A stretch of DNA of 64,000 bases from Asaia prunellae JCM 25354 (GCF_000613885.1 NZ_BAJV01000001.1:124001-188000); one strand, 5' to 3'; counted from the stretch's first letter, positions 12,210 through 22,657 are shown. The notes: generated by a model not told the origin, from the letters alone. Translations and numbers: made by a program.

Positions 12210-12303
12210 CTGAAGCGGCCTCAGCTTGAAGAAGTCATTCTCTTGTTGAAATTATTGCCGGCAAAATAAAATCATCACAACGCATGCACTTGGGACATTC
12301 ATA

Positions 12304-12831
12304 ATGCCAGATTGTTATTCTGTAATACAAATGCATATCCTTGTTTCTGAAGACGTCTGCGTTGCTGCAAGAGCAACAATTCGTGCCGCAGAGATCCAAG
12401 CTAAAGCAGCTAGATATGCAGGTATTTTGACTGTACTTTCTTCGATCATAGGTGCAACATCTGCTATTTTGGCAGTAATTTATAGTTTTTGGCAGTATAA
12501 TAAAAACAACAAAAAACAATATGCAATGAAAAATAATATTTTTGTGAATGAGTTTTTAAAAAAATCTGATGAATTTTTAAATATGAAATTTAACATAGAC
12601 AGATGCATTTCACGAGCTGAAGCAAGAAGTTATTCAGTGCAGCAGGATTCAAAATTAATAGCGGAAATAGGCTATATAGGTACAGATTTGCAAAGTATAA
12701 ATTCTATTTTTTTTCACTCAGAATTTATAAATAAAGAAATTTATAACTATATAGGTAATTTATTATCTATTTATAGAGATATAAACTCCGCCTCTCGCGA
12801 GGTTTTTGTTGCATATGGCAAAAAAAAATGA
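12304..12831 (+). CDS. Unknown AT-rich membrane-anchored protein
   Basis: I do not recognise this 175-residue protein. It has an Ala-rich helix near 20-38, one clear hydrophobic segment at about residues 39-63 (TVLSSIIGATSAILAVIYSF core) and then a Lys/Asn/Ile-rich, probably helical cytoplasmic part. GC content is near 30 percent, far below the neighbours, so recent transfer is likely. A later ATG at 12331 is an alternative start. The frame ends in a run of nine A. With eight A the protein would continue into the next small frame to about 224 residues. A mobile or phage-exclusion type role is conceivable, but nothing proves it. Confidence 0.5.
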   Translation: MPDCYSVIQMHILVSEDVCVAARATIRAAEIQAKAARYAGILTVLSSIIGATSAILAVIYSFWQYNKNNKKQYAMKNNIFVNEFLKKSDEFLNMKFNIDRCISRAEARSYSVQQDSKLIAEIGYIGTDLQSINSIFFHSEFINKEIYNYIGNLLSIYRDINSASREVFVAYGKKK

Positions 12832-12967
12832 AAAATGCAATGATGAGGCGCTCAGAATATATAAAGAAAAGCACAGTATATTTCTAAATAACCTACTTGA
12901 ATTCAAAAAACAAATATTATTATTTTTTCCAATGAAAGAAAAGCTTATGCTTTACAAAGCAGAATGA
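12815..12967 (+). CDS. Small AT-rich frame overlapping the island gene end
   Basis: Fifty codons starting at ATG 12815, overlapping the end of the previous gene and rich in Lys, Glu and Leu. It may be an independent small protein, but the more economical reading is that it is the true C-terminus of the upstream protein, separated by one extra base in the A9 run at 12820-12828. It has no recognised domain. Confidence 0.3.
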   Translation: MAKKNEKCNDEALRIYKEKHSIFLNNLLEFKKQILLFFPMKEKLMLYKAE

Positions 12968-13360
12968 AAGTTTTGATTTAAACGGAATCGTAAAATATAA
13001 ATATTCTAGGGTCCCGGTGTGGGATGGAATCAGTTCTCTACCTCAGCGGAAAAATAGCGAAAAATTGGAATTTGGGGGAAACGTATATGTACTTCGTAAG
13101 ACCGGTTCAGCGTCAGATAATGAATTTCGCGCAAGCCTTCAACAATCCTGCCTTGGCAGTCTGCTATGTAGAAATCAAACTATAATACCTGAGGTCTGGA
13201 GTGACGGCGAAAGCAGCCGTTCGATGGCTAGCCTCCGCAACGGGTTACCAAAGGGCGACGGCTCTTTGGCGGGTTTCAGGGCAGCGTCCCGATGCTTCCC
13301 CCATTGCTCCCTCCCCCTTTTCGAGATTGTCATGCTGTTCCAAACTCGAGAGGACTTTGC
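12968..13360. other. Non-coding stretch between the island and a gene remnant
   Basis: About 390 bases. AT-rich at first, it returns to normal GC near 13190. Several short open frames cross it but none resembles a protein I know. The last 40 bases (…CTGTTCCAAACTCGAGAGG) match the leader of the intact carboxypeptidase gene at 25655-25675, so that part belongs to the duplicated copy. Confidence 0.5.
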
Positions 13361-13677
13361 ATGTCGCGCAAGATTTTTGTTGCGGCGTTGCTGGCTTCGC
13401 CTTGCCCATTCTTCCCGCGGCCAATGCACCTGAGCCTGCCAAGAGCGAGGCGCCGAAGGAAGGATTGGCGGCACTGCTGCCTGCGGATTCCATCACCGAG
13501 CATCATCTGACCACATGGGCAGAACATTGCTTACACCGCCCATGCGGGCACGATCACGCTGCGGGGTAAAGATGGCAATTCCTCCACCAATGTCTCCTAA
13601 CTAGCCTATAATAAGAACGAGGCGAATATCCAGCCGCGCCCGGGCTCATTCTTCTTCAGTGGCTCTACTCGCTAATC
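13361..13677 (+). pseudogene. Decayed copy of the S10 serine carboxypeptidase gene
   Basis: Starting ATGTCGCGCAAG, this stretch can be aligned by eye with the intact gene at 25680. Shared pieces are the signal peptide, EGLAALLPADSITEHHLT, AYTAHAGTITLRGKDG and RPGSFFFSG (RPVSFFFNG in the other copy). The pieces lie in different frames with stops between them, and the similarity ends before the catalytic Ser region. It is a true relic with many lesions, unlike the single-base breaks elsewhere, and it abuts the AT-rich island. Confidence 0.75.
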
Positions 13678-13728
13678 ACTTCTGAGCCTTACTTTAGGCG
13701 CTTTGCACTGAAGTGCTGCGCGCTTTTC

Positions 13729-15561
13729 TCAGGTGCTCAGGCGATTTTCAAAAGCATTCTGCTCGTCATACAGACGCTCTGGAACGCGCGCGCCCAAACC
13801 AGCCAGATAATCCCTGTTCGCTTCTGCCTCCTTCCGCCACGCTTTACGATCGATCGTCATGAGCGGAGCCAGATCGTCTTCCTGCATGGCCAGACCATCC
13901 AGATCGAGGCTGCCTTTTGCGGGTACGTTGCCAACCGGCGTGGCGACCGCCTCTACTGAGCCTTCCAGCCTCTCAACAATCCATTTCAGCACACGGATAT
14001 TGTCGCCAAAGCCCGGCCAGATAAACTGGCCGTTTTCATCGGTTCTGAACCAGTTGACCATGAAGAAGCGCGGCATATGGGCTTTGTCGACCCGCTCGTC
14101 CTGCGCGAAGCTCAGCCAATGGGCGAAATAATCGCCCATGTTGTATCCGCAGAACGGGTTCATCGCGAACGGGTCACGGCGCAGGCTTCCGAGATCGTGT
14201 TCAGAAGCGGCTGTGCTTTCCGAGGCGAGGGTCGCGCCCATATACACGCCATGTTCCCAGCTGAAGGCTTCAGTAACCAGCGGCACAGCGCTCGCCCTGC
14301 GTCCGCCCACCAGAATGGCTGACAGTCTGACGCCTTCGGGGCGGCACCATTCCTCGGCGAGAGACGGGCATTGCTCGATAGGCGCCGTGAAACGGGCATT
14401 GGGGTGCATGGCGGGACCGGAATCCGGATCCCATGGGCGACCACGCCAGTCTGTCAGACCCTGAGGCGGTGTATCAGTCATGCCTTTCCACCATACCGTG
14501 CCGTCTTCGGTCAGGGCGGCGTTGGTGAAAATACTGTTGGCCCGCATGGTCTGCATGGCATTACGATTGGTCTTGTCGCTGGTGCCGGGGGCCACGCCGA
14601 AAAAACCGGTTTCCGGGTTGGAGGCGTAGAAATACCCATCGGCCCCGACGCGCATCCAGCAGATATCGTCACCCAGTGTCTCGACTTTCCATCCCGGCAA
14701 GGTGGAATCGAGCATGGCGAGATTCGTCTTGCCGCAGGCACTCGGAAAGGCACCCGCAATGTAATGAACCTTGTTCTCCGGCGACGTGACCTTGAGAATG
14801 AGCATATGCTCGGCAAGCCAACCCTGATCACGTGCCATGACGGAGGCAATACGCAGGGCAAGGCATTTCTTGCCAAGAAGGGCATTGCCGCCATAACCCG
14901 AACCGAATGACCAGATCTCACGGCTTTCCGGAAAATGGAGGATCCATTTTTCATCACTGCATGGCCAGGCCGTGTCCGGCTCGCCCTTGCCGCGTGGCGC
15001 GCCCACAGAATGGATGCACCGGGCGAAAAATTCATTTTCGCTCATGGATTCAAGCACTTCTCGGCCAATGCGCGTCATGATGCGCATGGAGAGAACCGCA
15101 TAGGCGCTGTCAGTGACCTGAACGCCGATAACCCGGTTTTCTGCCTCGATCGGTCCCATGCTGAACGGCACGACATAAAGCGTGCGTCCGCGCATGCAGC
15201 CTTTGAAAATCTTCTGCATCCGGGCGCGGCCTTCTTCAGGCGCTATCCAGTTATTGGTTGGCCCGGCTTCTTCCTTCGAAGCGGCGCAGATAAACGTCCG
15301 GCCTTCTGTTCGGGCCACGTCATTGGGGGCTGAGCGCGCCAGATAGGAATTGGGATAATGTTCGGGGTCAAGCGCGACCATCGCACCGCGCGCGACCTGC
15401 TCCGTGGCGATCCGGTCCCATTCAGTTTGCGTTCCGTCGCACCAGTATATACGGTCAGGTTCGCAAAGGGCTGCAATTTCCTCAACCCAGAGACGCACAT
15501 GCGCAGGAATGTGCAGAGTATCCGCCAGCGTATTTCCTCGACGCTTACCATCGATATGCAT
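13729..15561 (-). CDS. pckG: Phosphoenolpyruvate carboxykinase (GTP)
   Basis: A full-length GTP-type PEPCK of 610 residues, making PEP from oxaloacetate for gluconeogenesis. The P-loop GAFPSACGKTNLAM is near residue 270, the substrate and metal loops FGSGYGGNALLGKKC near 220 and DDICWMRVG near 300 follow, and NPETGFFGVAPGT is near 320. The family is distinct from the ATP-type pckA common in alphaproteobacteria. It is read leftward from a 167-bp gap shared with a LysR regulator, which may control it. Confidence 0.93.
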   Translation of the reverse strand: MHIDGKRRGNTLADTLHIPAHVRLWVEEIAALCEPDRIYWCDGTQTEWDRIATEQVARGAMVALDPEHYPNSYLARSAPNDVARTEGRTFICAASKEEAGPTNNWIAPEEGRARMQKIFKGCMRGRTLYVVPFSMGPIEAENRVIGVQVTDSAYAVLSMRIMTRIGREVLESMSENEFFARCIHSVGAPRGKGEPDTAWPCSDEKWILHFPESREIWSFGSGYGGNALLGKKCLALRIASVMARDQGWLAEHMLILKVTSPENKVHYIAGAFPSACGKTNLAMLDSTLPGWKVETLGDDICWMRVGADGYFYASNPETGFFGVAPGTSDKTNRNAMQTMRANSIFTNAALTEDGTVWWKGMTDTPPQGLTDWRGRPWDPDSGPAMHPNARFTAPIEQCPSLAEEWCRPEGVRLSAILVGGRRASAVPLVTEAFSWEHGVYMGATLASESTAASEHDLGSLRRDPFAMNPFCGYNMGDYFAHWLSFAQDERVDKAHMPRFFMVNWFRTDENGQFIWPGFGDNIRVLKWIVERLEGSVEAVATPVGNVPAKGSLDLDGLAMQEDDLAPLMTIDRKAWRKEAEANRDYLAGLGARVPERLYDEQNAFENRLST

Positions 15562-15728
15562 TGCTTTTCTCCCTGTATGAAGAAAATCAAGCCGATATTG
15601 ACAGAGAAACCTAATTCGAATTTCTGATACGATATAAGATTTTGTTTTTTGTCGGAACGTGTTCTCTCAAGCTTTAGAGCGGGATAAATGGCAGAGCAGC
15701 CTCAGACACGCATTCCGTTCACCGTCTC

Positions 15729-16937
15729 GTGACAAACGGTCTGGCGATACCGGAACTGAACCTACGTCATATACGTGCGCTGATTATTGCTGCGCAGGAA
15801 AACAGCCTGAGTGCAGCCGCACTGGCAGTCGATCTCTCTCAGCCCGCCCTCACCCAGGGCATAGGCAGCATAGAAACAAAACTTGCCGTCCGGATTTTCG
15901 ATCGCCTGCCTCACGGATTGAGACTCACCCGGGAAGGAGAGCAGATCGTCATACGCTTTCGTCGTGCCCTCGATTATCTGGGAGAAGGACTGAAAAACGG
16001 TGCAGCGATTTCCCGCCGTCAGGCTCGCCCGGAACATCATCTGACTCTTGTGCAGGTCAAGGCACTGCTCCTGCTCTCTGAGACAGGAGGCATCGCAGCG
16101 GCGGCCCGTATGGGCGAATTGTCAAAACCCGCCATTCTGCGCCCCCTCAAGGCGCTCGAAACGCTGAGCCAGATCGAACTGCTGGAAAAAAACGGACGTA
16201 TTCTCACCCTGTCTCGTGCCGGTCACCGCATGGCCAGAAAATTCAGGCTCGGCATCAACGAACTCGTCATTGCCTGCCGCGAGGCCGCACGCCAGACAGA
16301 TCATATCTCGATCGGCGCCATGGCGCTCGCGCGCTCCATGCTCCTGCCTGTCGCCCTGGCGGAGCTGGCGCGTACCACGCCGCTCGCACAGATGAATGTT
16401 GTCGATGGCTCTGCCCGCGAACTGTTCTCTGCCTTGCGCAACGGTGTGCTCGATCTTGTTATCGGTGCCCTGCGCGAAGAACCTCCTCCCGAACTGCGAC
16501 AGGAGCTGCTTTTGCGCGATCGTATCGCAGTGATCGGCAGGGTTGGCCACCCTCTCGCAGGGCACAGGCCGAGCCTTGACGAGCTGGCTCGCTATCCCTG
16601 GATTGTCGGGCCACGCACATCCTATCTTCTCGATCAGTGGCAGCAGATTTTCGATCGCGCCGGTATCGAGCGCCCCAAGGCCCCGATACAATGCGCGTCG
16701 GTCACAACCATACGCGGCGTGCTGACACGCAGTGATTTTCTGACGCTGCTCTCACGCGATCAGATTGCCATTGAAATGTCAGCAGGTCTGCTCACGCCAA
16801 TCGAATCCGAAATCCCGGACACCATACGCACTATTGGCGTTTTCACACGCAGGGACTGGCTACCAAGCGCATTGCAGGAGCGTTTCCTGACTCAGCTCCG
16901 CATGTCAGCAAGAACGCTGCATATGGAACGTTCGTAA
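15729..16937 (+). CDS. LysR-type regulator with two N-terminal HTH domains
   Basis: A 402-residue regulator, about 100 longer than usual LysR proteins. Residues 8-75 form one LysR winged helix-turn-helix (NLRHIRALIIAAQENSLSAA, then SQPALTQGI). Residues 105-165 look like a second helix-turn-helix of similar pattern (LTLVQVKALLLLSETGGIAA, SKPAILRPLKALE). A periplasmic-binding-protein-like effector domain follows from about 185. The start is GTG at 15729. It is divergent from pckG and may regulate it; the ligand is unknown. Confidence 0.8.
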   Translation: MTNGLAIPELNLRHIRALIIAAQENSLSAAALAVDLSQPALTQGIGSIETKLAVRIFDRLPHGLRLTREGEQIVIRFRRALDYLGEGLKNGAAISRRQARPEHHLTLVQVKALLLLSETGGIAAAARMGELSKPAILRPLKALETLSQIELLEKNGRILTLSRAGHRMARKFRLGINELVIACREAARQTDHISIGAMALARSMLLPVALAELARTTPLAQMNVVDGSARELFSALRNGVLDLVIGALREEPPPELRQELLLRDRIAVIGRVGHPLAGHRPSLDELARYPWIVGPRTSYLLDQWQQIFDRAGIERPKAPIQCASVTTIRGVLTRSDFLTLLSRDQIAIEMSAGLLTPIESEIPDTIRTIGVFTRRDWLPSALQERFLTQLRMSARTLHMERS

Positions 16938-17016
16938 CTGAAACTCTTTTCCAGAAACAGGATCGCCGGAGATCAGGAACATGATCTTGCGGATCAGCAG
17001 ACCCGCAACACCAGAA

Positions 17017-17051
17017 GACGACGGCCACCGCCGATCACGGAGGCCATCGTC
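17017..17051. terminator. Imperfect hairpin between convergent genes
   Basis: GACGACGGCC at 17017-17026 pairs with GGCCATCGTC at 17042-17051 apart from one G-T position. It lies between the stops of the lysR-type gene and betT, where a two-way terminator would be expected. There is no strong T run. Confidence 0.35.
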
Positions 17052-17060
17052 ACGACCGGT

Positions 17061-18584
17061 TCAGTGGTCCTGCTGCGCTGACATCATACCATCGGCAGTG
17101 TTGTCCGAACGAAGCGCCCGGACAAGCCCGATCATGTAAAATGATAGGACAATGGAGAAGGGCAAGCCGCAAAGAACGACAGCCATCTGCATGGCGTCAA
17201 AATTTCCGGCAATCAGAAGCCCGAGACTGATCACTGCAATTGCCGCAACCCAGACAAGACGCATCCATACCGGCGCGTCCTCATCTGGCGCGCTGTCACG
17301 CATCGAAAGGCTTGCAATCATGAAGGCACCGGAATTCACCGGCGTCAGAAAAAGAACAAAACTCGCAAACACCGCGACCGTGGCAATGACACCGCTCAAA
17401 GGCAGCGTTTCAAGCAGGCGGTAGAGCGCCATCGGAGGATCATTCTGCACGGCATCAACCAGCACGGCACCCGCGCCATTCCTGACGAGATCGATCGCCG
17501 TATTGCCGAAAATTGCAAGCCATACGAGGGTGAAGCCAAGAGGGATGAAGGTTACACCAAGCACAAGCTGCCTGATGGTCCGCCCCTTCGAGATACGCGC
17601 GATAAACAGGCCGACAAAAGGTGTCCAGGCAATCCACCACGCCCAGAAGAAAAGCGTCCAGGTCGCCATCCATTTTTCAGCATGACCATAGAGATACATG
17701 TTGAACGTCGAGGGGATGAACGAAGACAGATAATCCCCTGTGTTCTGCACGATACCCTGAAAGATATGTTCTGTAGGGCCAGTACTCAGAACGAAAAGCA
17801 GAATACCGCAAAGAATGGCCAGATTGACGTTGGAGAGCAGGGCAATCCCCTTGTCCACCCCCGCCACGACCGTCACGGCGACTGCCATCATCATGACGAC
17901 CGTAATGGTAATTTCCACCGGCATGGTCATCGGTATTCCGAAAAGATGATGCAGGCCCGAATGCACCAGAAGTGCTCCGATACCGACATTCGTGACCATT
18001 GACACCATCGTGGCGAGTACGCCCAGACAATCAACCAGATCGCCAAGGCCACCATTGATACGATCACCGAAAATCGCAACCAGTGGCGAGCGCAAGGCGA
18101 GCGGCATACCCTTGCAATAGGCAAAATAGGCCAGGGTCGTGGCAACCATTGCATAGAGTGTCCAGCCATGCACACCCCAGTGCAGAAATGTGAGGGCCAT
18201 AGCACCATGCGCGGCCTCAACGGTAGCCGCTGCCCCCTGGGGGGGCCTGAGATAATGGTCGAGCGGTTCGTAGGCACCATAATAGATGAGTGCTATCCCG
18301 ATCCCGGCTGAAAACAGCATGGTGGACCACGAAAGGGTCGAGATCGCCGGTTTCGATCCCGGCTCCCCCAGGAGCACATCGCCATAACGTGAAAAGGCAA
18401 GCCAGCAGACAAGCCCCATGCAAATAGCAATCAGCACCATATAGAACCAGCCGAACGCCCCGACCACTGCAGACTGGGTCAGATCGAGCGCGGTCCGGCT
18501 TTGTGATGGCCAGAGCATGCACGCCAGCCCTGCCAGTGTTGTGATAACCGCCGAAATCCAGAATACCGGCCTGTTAACACTCAT
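17061..18584 (-). CDS. betT: BCCT-family choline/betaine transporter
   Basis: An inner-membrane carrier of about 507 residues with twelve predicted helices. The family core is visible in AISTLSWSTMLFSAGIGIALIYYGAYEPLDHY near 75-105 and in the Trp-rich helix-8 block (WTLFFWAWWIAWTPFVGLFIARISKG) near 310. Divergence from betI-betB-betA makes choline uptake the likely job. The C-terminus is short, without the long osmosensory tail of E. coli BetT. I chose the ATG at 18584, which is preceded by GAG-rich sequence; the frame itself opens at 18623. Confidence 0.85.
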   Translation of the reverse strand: MSVNRPVFWISAVITTLAGLACMLWPSQSRTALDLTQSAVVGAFGWFYMVLIAICMGLVCWLAFSRYGDVLLGEPGSKPAISTLSWSTMLFSAGIGIALIYYGAYEPLDHYLRPPQGAAATVEAAHGAMALTFLHWGVHGWTLYAMVATTLAYFAYCKGMPLALRSPLVAIFGDRINGGLGDLVDCLGVLATMVSMVTNVGIGALLVHSGLHHLFGIPMTMPVEITITVVMMMAVAVTVVAGVDKGIALLSNVNLAILCGILLFVLSTGPTEHIFQGIVQNTGDYLSSFIPSTFNMYLYGHAEKWMATWTLFFWAWWIAWTPFVGLFIARISKGRTIRQLVLGVTFIPLGFTLVWLAIFGNTAIDLVRNGAGAVLVDAVQNDPPMALYRLLETLPLSGVIATVAVFASFVLFLTPVNSGAFMIASLSMRDSAPDEDAPVWMRLVWVAAIAVISLGLLIAGNFDAMQMAVVLCGLPFSIVLSFYMIGLVRALRSDNTADGMMSAQQDH

Positions 18585-18787
18585 TTTTCTTGATCTCATA
18601 CATGACGCAACCTGGGACGTCATCTGAGTGCTCCATCTCTATTCTGCTCAGATCAAGCTGCCAGTCCCCTGACTGGATACAGACCGCCGTCCCGAGTTCT
18701 CCCTATCAACGCTCCTGCTGTTCTCATCACGCCAGTTGTGACCGGGCAGACTCCAACGCAGGGTTGAATTACATCTTGGTTATCTTT

Positions 18788-18801
18788 ATTGAGCAATCAA
18801 T
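18788..18801. promoter_or_regulatory. Candidate BetI operator
   Basis: The palindrome ATTGA-GCAA-TCAAT lies 31 bp upstream of betI in the gap it shares with betT, and a further ATCAA half-site overlaps its right end. TTGA/TCAA half-sites are what BetI-type repressors are known to use. The position fits autoregulation and control of both directions. Confidence 0.45.
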
Positions 18802-18832
18802 CAAATTAAATCTTTCGGGAGGTGGAGCTTAC

Positions 18833-19462
18833 ATGCCGAAAGTTGGAATGCAGCCTGTCAGACATCAACAGCTAATCGACGCCACATTCAGGGTAATCGA
18901 GGATAGCGGTTTAAGTGACGTCACACTTTCCTCCGTCGCAACAGAGGCGGGGATGTCGGCGGGCATAGTTTCACACTACTTCGGCAATAAAGATGGATTA
19001 CTCGAAGCAGCCATGAGACAAATTCTCAGGGATTTGCGCGAGGCTGTGCTTTTTCACTGCATTCATGCACGGGATCAAAGTCCGAGAACCCAGCTCAGAG
19101 CTATTGTTCATGGGAACTTCGCTCCCAGCCAGACCAGCCCTGCGGCCATGCGCAGCTGGCTGGCTTTCTGGTCCGCCAGCCTGAACAATCCCCAGTTCAA
19201 AAGACTGCAACGTGCCAATGACAGGCGGTTGCACTCCAATCTCGCCTATCAGTTCGGTCGCGAGCTGGAACGGAAAAACGCTCTCGATGCCGCGACCGGT
19301 CTTGCCGCTCTCATCGACGGCCTGTGGCTGCGTGGCACGCTTGCAGGGGAGGCCTTTGATAGCGAGCAGGCGCTCAGGCTCTCCTTCGATTTTATCGACC
19401 AGCACCTTCCTTCCTCAAACTGCGCCCTGTCCGCGAGCAGCACAAAACGGAAAAAATCATGA
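18833..19462 (+). CDS. betI: BetI, TetR-family repressor of betaine synthesis
   Basis: A 209-residue repressor opening [18 protein letters not shown], very close to known BetI starts, with the helix-turn-helix at about 28-52 ([21 protein letters not shown]). BetI releases DNA when choline is present. The ATG at 18833 follows CGGGAGGTGG; the frame is open upstream to 18590 but those codons have no support. The stop overlaps the betB start by four bases, so the repressor is translated with the enzymes it controls. Confidence 0.92.
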   Translation: MPKVGMQPVRHQQLIDATFRVIEDSGLSDVTLSSVATEAGMSAGIVSHYFGNKDGLLEAAMRQILRDLREAVLFHCIHARDQSPRTQLRAIVHGNFAPSQTSPAAMRSWLAFWSASLNNPQFKRLQRANDRRLHSNLAYQFGRELERKNALDAATGLAALIDGLWLRGTLAGEAFDSEQALRLSFDFIDQHLPSSNCALSASSTKRKKS

Positions 19463-20928
19463 CGACACAAAGCGAACCACTCTTCATCAATGGCAGCCAT
19501 GTCCAGACAAGAACCGGGCGTACCATCAAGACGATCAACCCTGCGACCGGTGAGGCGATCGCCACAGTACAGGTGGCAGGTGCCGAAGAGGTTGATGCGG
19601 CAATAAGAAGTGCCGAAAAGGGGCAGAAAATCTGGGCGGCCATGACAGCCGTCGAAAGATCACGCATTCTCAACCGGGCCGTCGCCATCCTGCGTGAGCG
19701 CAACGACGAACTTGCACGCCTGGAGAGTCTCGACACGGGCAAGCCATATTCGGAAACAAGCACGGTCGACATCGTCACAGGCGCTGATGTGCTGGAATAT
19801 TATGCCGGGCTGGCCCCTGCCATTGAAGGTATCCAGGTCCCGCTTCGCGATACGAGTTTCTTCTATACAAGGCGCGAGCCTCTTGGCATCGTTGCAGCGA
19901 TCGGCGCCTGGAACTACCCCATTCAGATTGCCCTCTGGAAATCGGCCCCGGCTCTTGCCGCAGGAAACGCCGTCATTTTCAAGCCAAGTGAAGTCACCCC
20001 CCTTACGGCACTGAAACTGGCAGAAATCTACACCGAAGCAGGTCTGCCTGACGGCGTCTTCAATGTCATTGTGGGTCCAGGTCGCGAAGTGGGCAATCTC
20101 CTGACGTCAGACCCGCGCATTGACAAGGTCTCCTTTACCGGAAGCGTTCAGACCGGCAAGAAAGTCATGGCCGATGCCGCGGCGTCGAGCCTCAAGGACG
20201 TGACCATGGAACTTGGCGGCAAGTCACCGCTGATCATTCTGGCTGATGCCGATATCGAACGTGCTGCTGATATTGCCATGATGGCCAATTTCTACAGTTC
20301 CGGTCAGGTCTGCACCAATGGAACGCGTGTTTTCGTACCGGCATCTCTGAAAAAATCTTTCGAGGCTGCCATCGCAAAACGTGTCGCCCGTATTCGTGCA
20401 GGTGACCCCATGGATCCGGCAACGAATTTCGGCCCCCTGACAAGCTTTGCTCATATGGAGACAGTGCTGAACCATATTGAAGCCGGAAAAGCCGAAGGGG
20501 CAACGGTTCTCGCTGGCGGGCATCGCCTGACAGGCCCTGCATTCGATCGTGGTGCCTATGTTGCTGCCACCGTGTTCACAGACTGCACTGATACGATGCA
20601 GATCGTACGCGAAGAGATCTTTGGTCCGGTCATGAGCATCCTGAGCTATGAAACGGAAGAAGAGGTTATTGCGCGCGCGAATGATACGACATTCGGCCTT
20701 GCCGCAGGCGTTGTGACCCAGGACATCACCGCAGCGCATCGTGTCATTCATGCGATCCAGGCGGGTATCTGCTGGATCAATACATGGGGTGAAAGCCCTG
20801 CCCAGATGCCTGTCGGTGGGTACAAGCAATCCGGTATCGGACGCGAAAACGGCATTCAGACTCTGCTCGCCTACACTCAGGTGAAGTCAATACAGGTCGA
20901 ACTTGCTCCCTATGCATCGGTATTCTGA
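19459..20928 (+). CDS. betB: Betaine aldehyde dehydrogenase
   Basis: A 489-residue NAD(P)-dependent aldehyde dehydrogenase that oxidises betaine aldehyde to glycine betaine. The active-site Glu is in [10 protein letters not shown] near 255, the Cys in GQVCTNGTR near 288, and the co-enzyme block GSVQTGKKV near 235. Gene order betI-betB-betA is the standard choline operon. Start overlaps betI by ATGA. Confidence 0.93.
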   Translation: MTTQSEPLFINGSHVQTRTGRTIKTINPATGEAIATVQVAGAEEVDAAIRSAEKGQKIWAAMTAVERSRILNRAVAILRERNDELARLESLDTGKPYSETSTVDIVTGADVLEYYAGLAPAIEGIQVPLRDTSFFYTRREPLGIVAAIGAWNYPIQIALWKSAPALAAGNAVIFKPSEVTPLTALKLAEIYTEAGLPDGVFNVIVGPGREVGNLLTSDPRIDKVSFTGSVQTGKKVMADAAASSLKDVTMELGGKSPLIILADADIERAADIAMMANFYSSGQVCTNGTRVFVPASLKKSFEAAIAKRVARIRAGDPMDPATNFGPLTSFAHMETVLNHIEAGKAEGATVLAGGHRLTGPAFDRGAYVAATVFTDCTDTMQIVREEIFGPVMSILSYETEEEVIARANDTTFGLAAGVVTQDITAAHRVIHAIQAGICWINTWGESPAQMPVGGYKQSGIGRENGIQTLLAYTQVKSIQVELAPYASVF

Positions 20929-20979
20929 TCGAAAAACAGACAATACTCACAGAGTCCACAATACATTCAGAAGAGTACG

Positions 20980-22644
20980 ATGATGATGGCCAAGGAATAT
21001 GATTATATAATCGTCGGTGCCGGATCTGCCGGCAACGTGCTGGCAACACGCCTGACAGAGGACGCCAATGTGAGCGTCCTGCTGCTCGAAGCCGGCGGAC
21101 CGGATTACCGGTTCGATTTCCGCACCCAGATGCCCGCCGCTCTCGCCTATCCTCTACAGGGGCGTCGCTATAACTGGGCCTATCTGACCGACCCCGAGCC
21201 GCATATGAACAATCGTCGCATGGAGTGTGGCCGTGGCAAGGGGCTTGGTGGCTCCTCCCTGATCAATGGCATGTGCTATATTCGCGGCAATGCCATGGAT
21301 TATGACAACTGGGCGAATCTTCCCGGTCTGTCAGACTGGAGCTATCTCGATTGCCTCCCCTATTTCAGGAAAGCTGAAACGCGGGATATCGGCGGCAATG
21401 ATTATCATGGCGATAGCGGCCCCGTGCACGTAACGACCACGAAGCCGGATAACAACATTCTCTTCCGCGCCATGATCGAGGCCGGTGTGCAAGCCGGTTA
21501 TAACCGCACGGATGACCTGAATGGCTATCGCCAGGAAGGTTTTGGCCCCATGGATCGTACCGTGACGCGCAGAGGACGTCGTGCCAGCACGGCACGCGGC
21601 TATCTCGATCAAGCACGGTCACGGCCCAATCTGACGATTGTCACCCATGCCATCGCCGACCGCATCCTGTTCTCCAATAACCGTGCCATTGGCGTGACCT
21701 GGCTGCGCAAGGGAGAAAGAGAAAGCGCCCATGCCGGACGCGAGGTCGTCGTGTGCAGCGGAGCCATTGCCTCGCCCCAGCTTCTGCAGCGTTCAGGCGT
21801 CGGTCCCGCCCCTGTTCTGCGTGCCCTGGGTATTCCTGTTGTAAAAGATCTGCCGGGAGTTGGTCAGAACCTGCAGGATCATCTGGAGATGTATATCCAG
21901 TATGCATGCACGCAGCCCGTTTCCCTGGCTCCAGCTCTCAAGCTTCACAACCAGCCCGCAATCGGGGCCGAGTGGCTCTTTCTGGGAACCGGTATCGGCG
22001 CCAGCAACCAGTTCGAAGGTGGTGGCTTCATCCGTTCCGAGCCCAGTTTCGAATGGCCCAACCTCCAGTATCATTTCCTGCCTGTAGCGATCAGCTATAA
22101 CGGCACGGGCGGCGTAACCGAACACAGCTTCCAGATGCATGTCGGTTCAATGCGTTCGCCAAGCCGTGGCCGCATTCAGGTCACCTCTCAGGATCCCAAC
22201 AAACATCCCAGCATCCTGTTCAATTACATGGCGCATGAACAGGACTGGCGCGAATTCCGCTCCGCTGTTCGCATCACACGCGAGATCTTTGCCCAGTCGG
22301 CTCTCGACCCGTATCGCGGTCGCGAAATCTCGCCGGGCAAGGATCTGCAATCAGACGCGGATATTGATGCATTCGTGCGCGCCCATGCCGAGACAGCCTA
22401 CCACCCTTCCTGTTCCAACAAGATGGGGACCGACCCGATGGCCGTTGTCGATCATCAGGGACGGGTACACGAGATGGAAGGATTACGTGTCGTCGATGCG
22501 TCTATCATGCCCATCATCCCGACCGGCAATCTGAATGCGCCGACAATCATGATCGCGGAAAAGATTGCCGATCTCATGCGTGGGAAGAAGCCGCTTCCCC
22601 GGTCCACGGCACCGTATTACGTTGCCGCTGAACACGAAAAGTGA
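20980..22644 (+). CDS. betA: Choline dehydrogenase (GMC flavoprotein)
   Basis: A 554-residue FAD enzyme of the glucose-methanol-choline family. The FAD-binding [13 protein letters not shown] is near 14, [20 protein letters not shown] near 85, and the C-terminal HPSCSNKMG near 465 holds the catalytic His. It oxidises choline to betaine aldehyde at the membrane. Three ATG codons run together at the start; the first is given. About 50 bases separate it from betB. Confidence 0.93.
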   Translation: MMMAKEYDYIIVGAGSAGNVLATRLTEDANVSVLLLEAGGPDYRFDFRTQMPAALAYPLQGRRYNWAYLTDPEPHMNNRRMECGRGKGLGGSSLINGMCYIRGNAMDYDNWANLPGLSDWSYLDCLPYFRKAETRDIGGNDYHGDSGPVHVTTTKPDNNILFRAMIEAGVQAGYNRTDDLNGYRQEGFGPMDRTVTRRGRRASTARGYLDQARSRPNLTIVTHAIADRILFSNNRAIGVTWLRKGERESAHAGREVVVCSGAIASPQLLQRSGVGPAPVLRALGIPVVKDLPGVGQNLQDHLEMYIQYACTQPVSLAPALKLHNQPAIGAEWLFLGTGIGASNQFEGGGFIRSEPSFEWPNLQYHFLPVAISYNGTGGVTEHSFQMHVGSMRSPSRGRIQVTSQDPNKHPSILFNYMAHEQDWREFRSAVRITREIFAQSALDPYRGREISPGKDLQSDADIDAFVRAHAETAYHPSCSNKMGTDPMAVVDHQGRVHEMEGLRVVDASIMPIIPTGNLNAPTIMIAEKIADLMRGKKPLPRSTAPYYVAAEHEK

Positions 22645-22657
22645 TCTGGCGTGTGCT

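Noticed and set aside
12968-13360. A transposase remnant at the right side of the AT-rich island
   Set aside because: Translations in all frames gave no transposase motif and no terminal repeats or target duplication were found.
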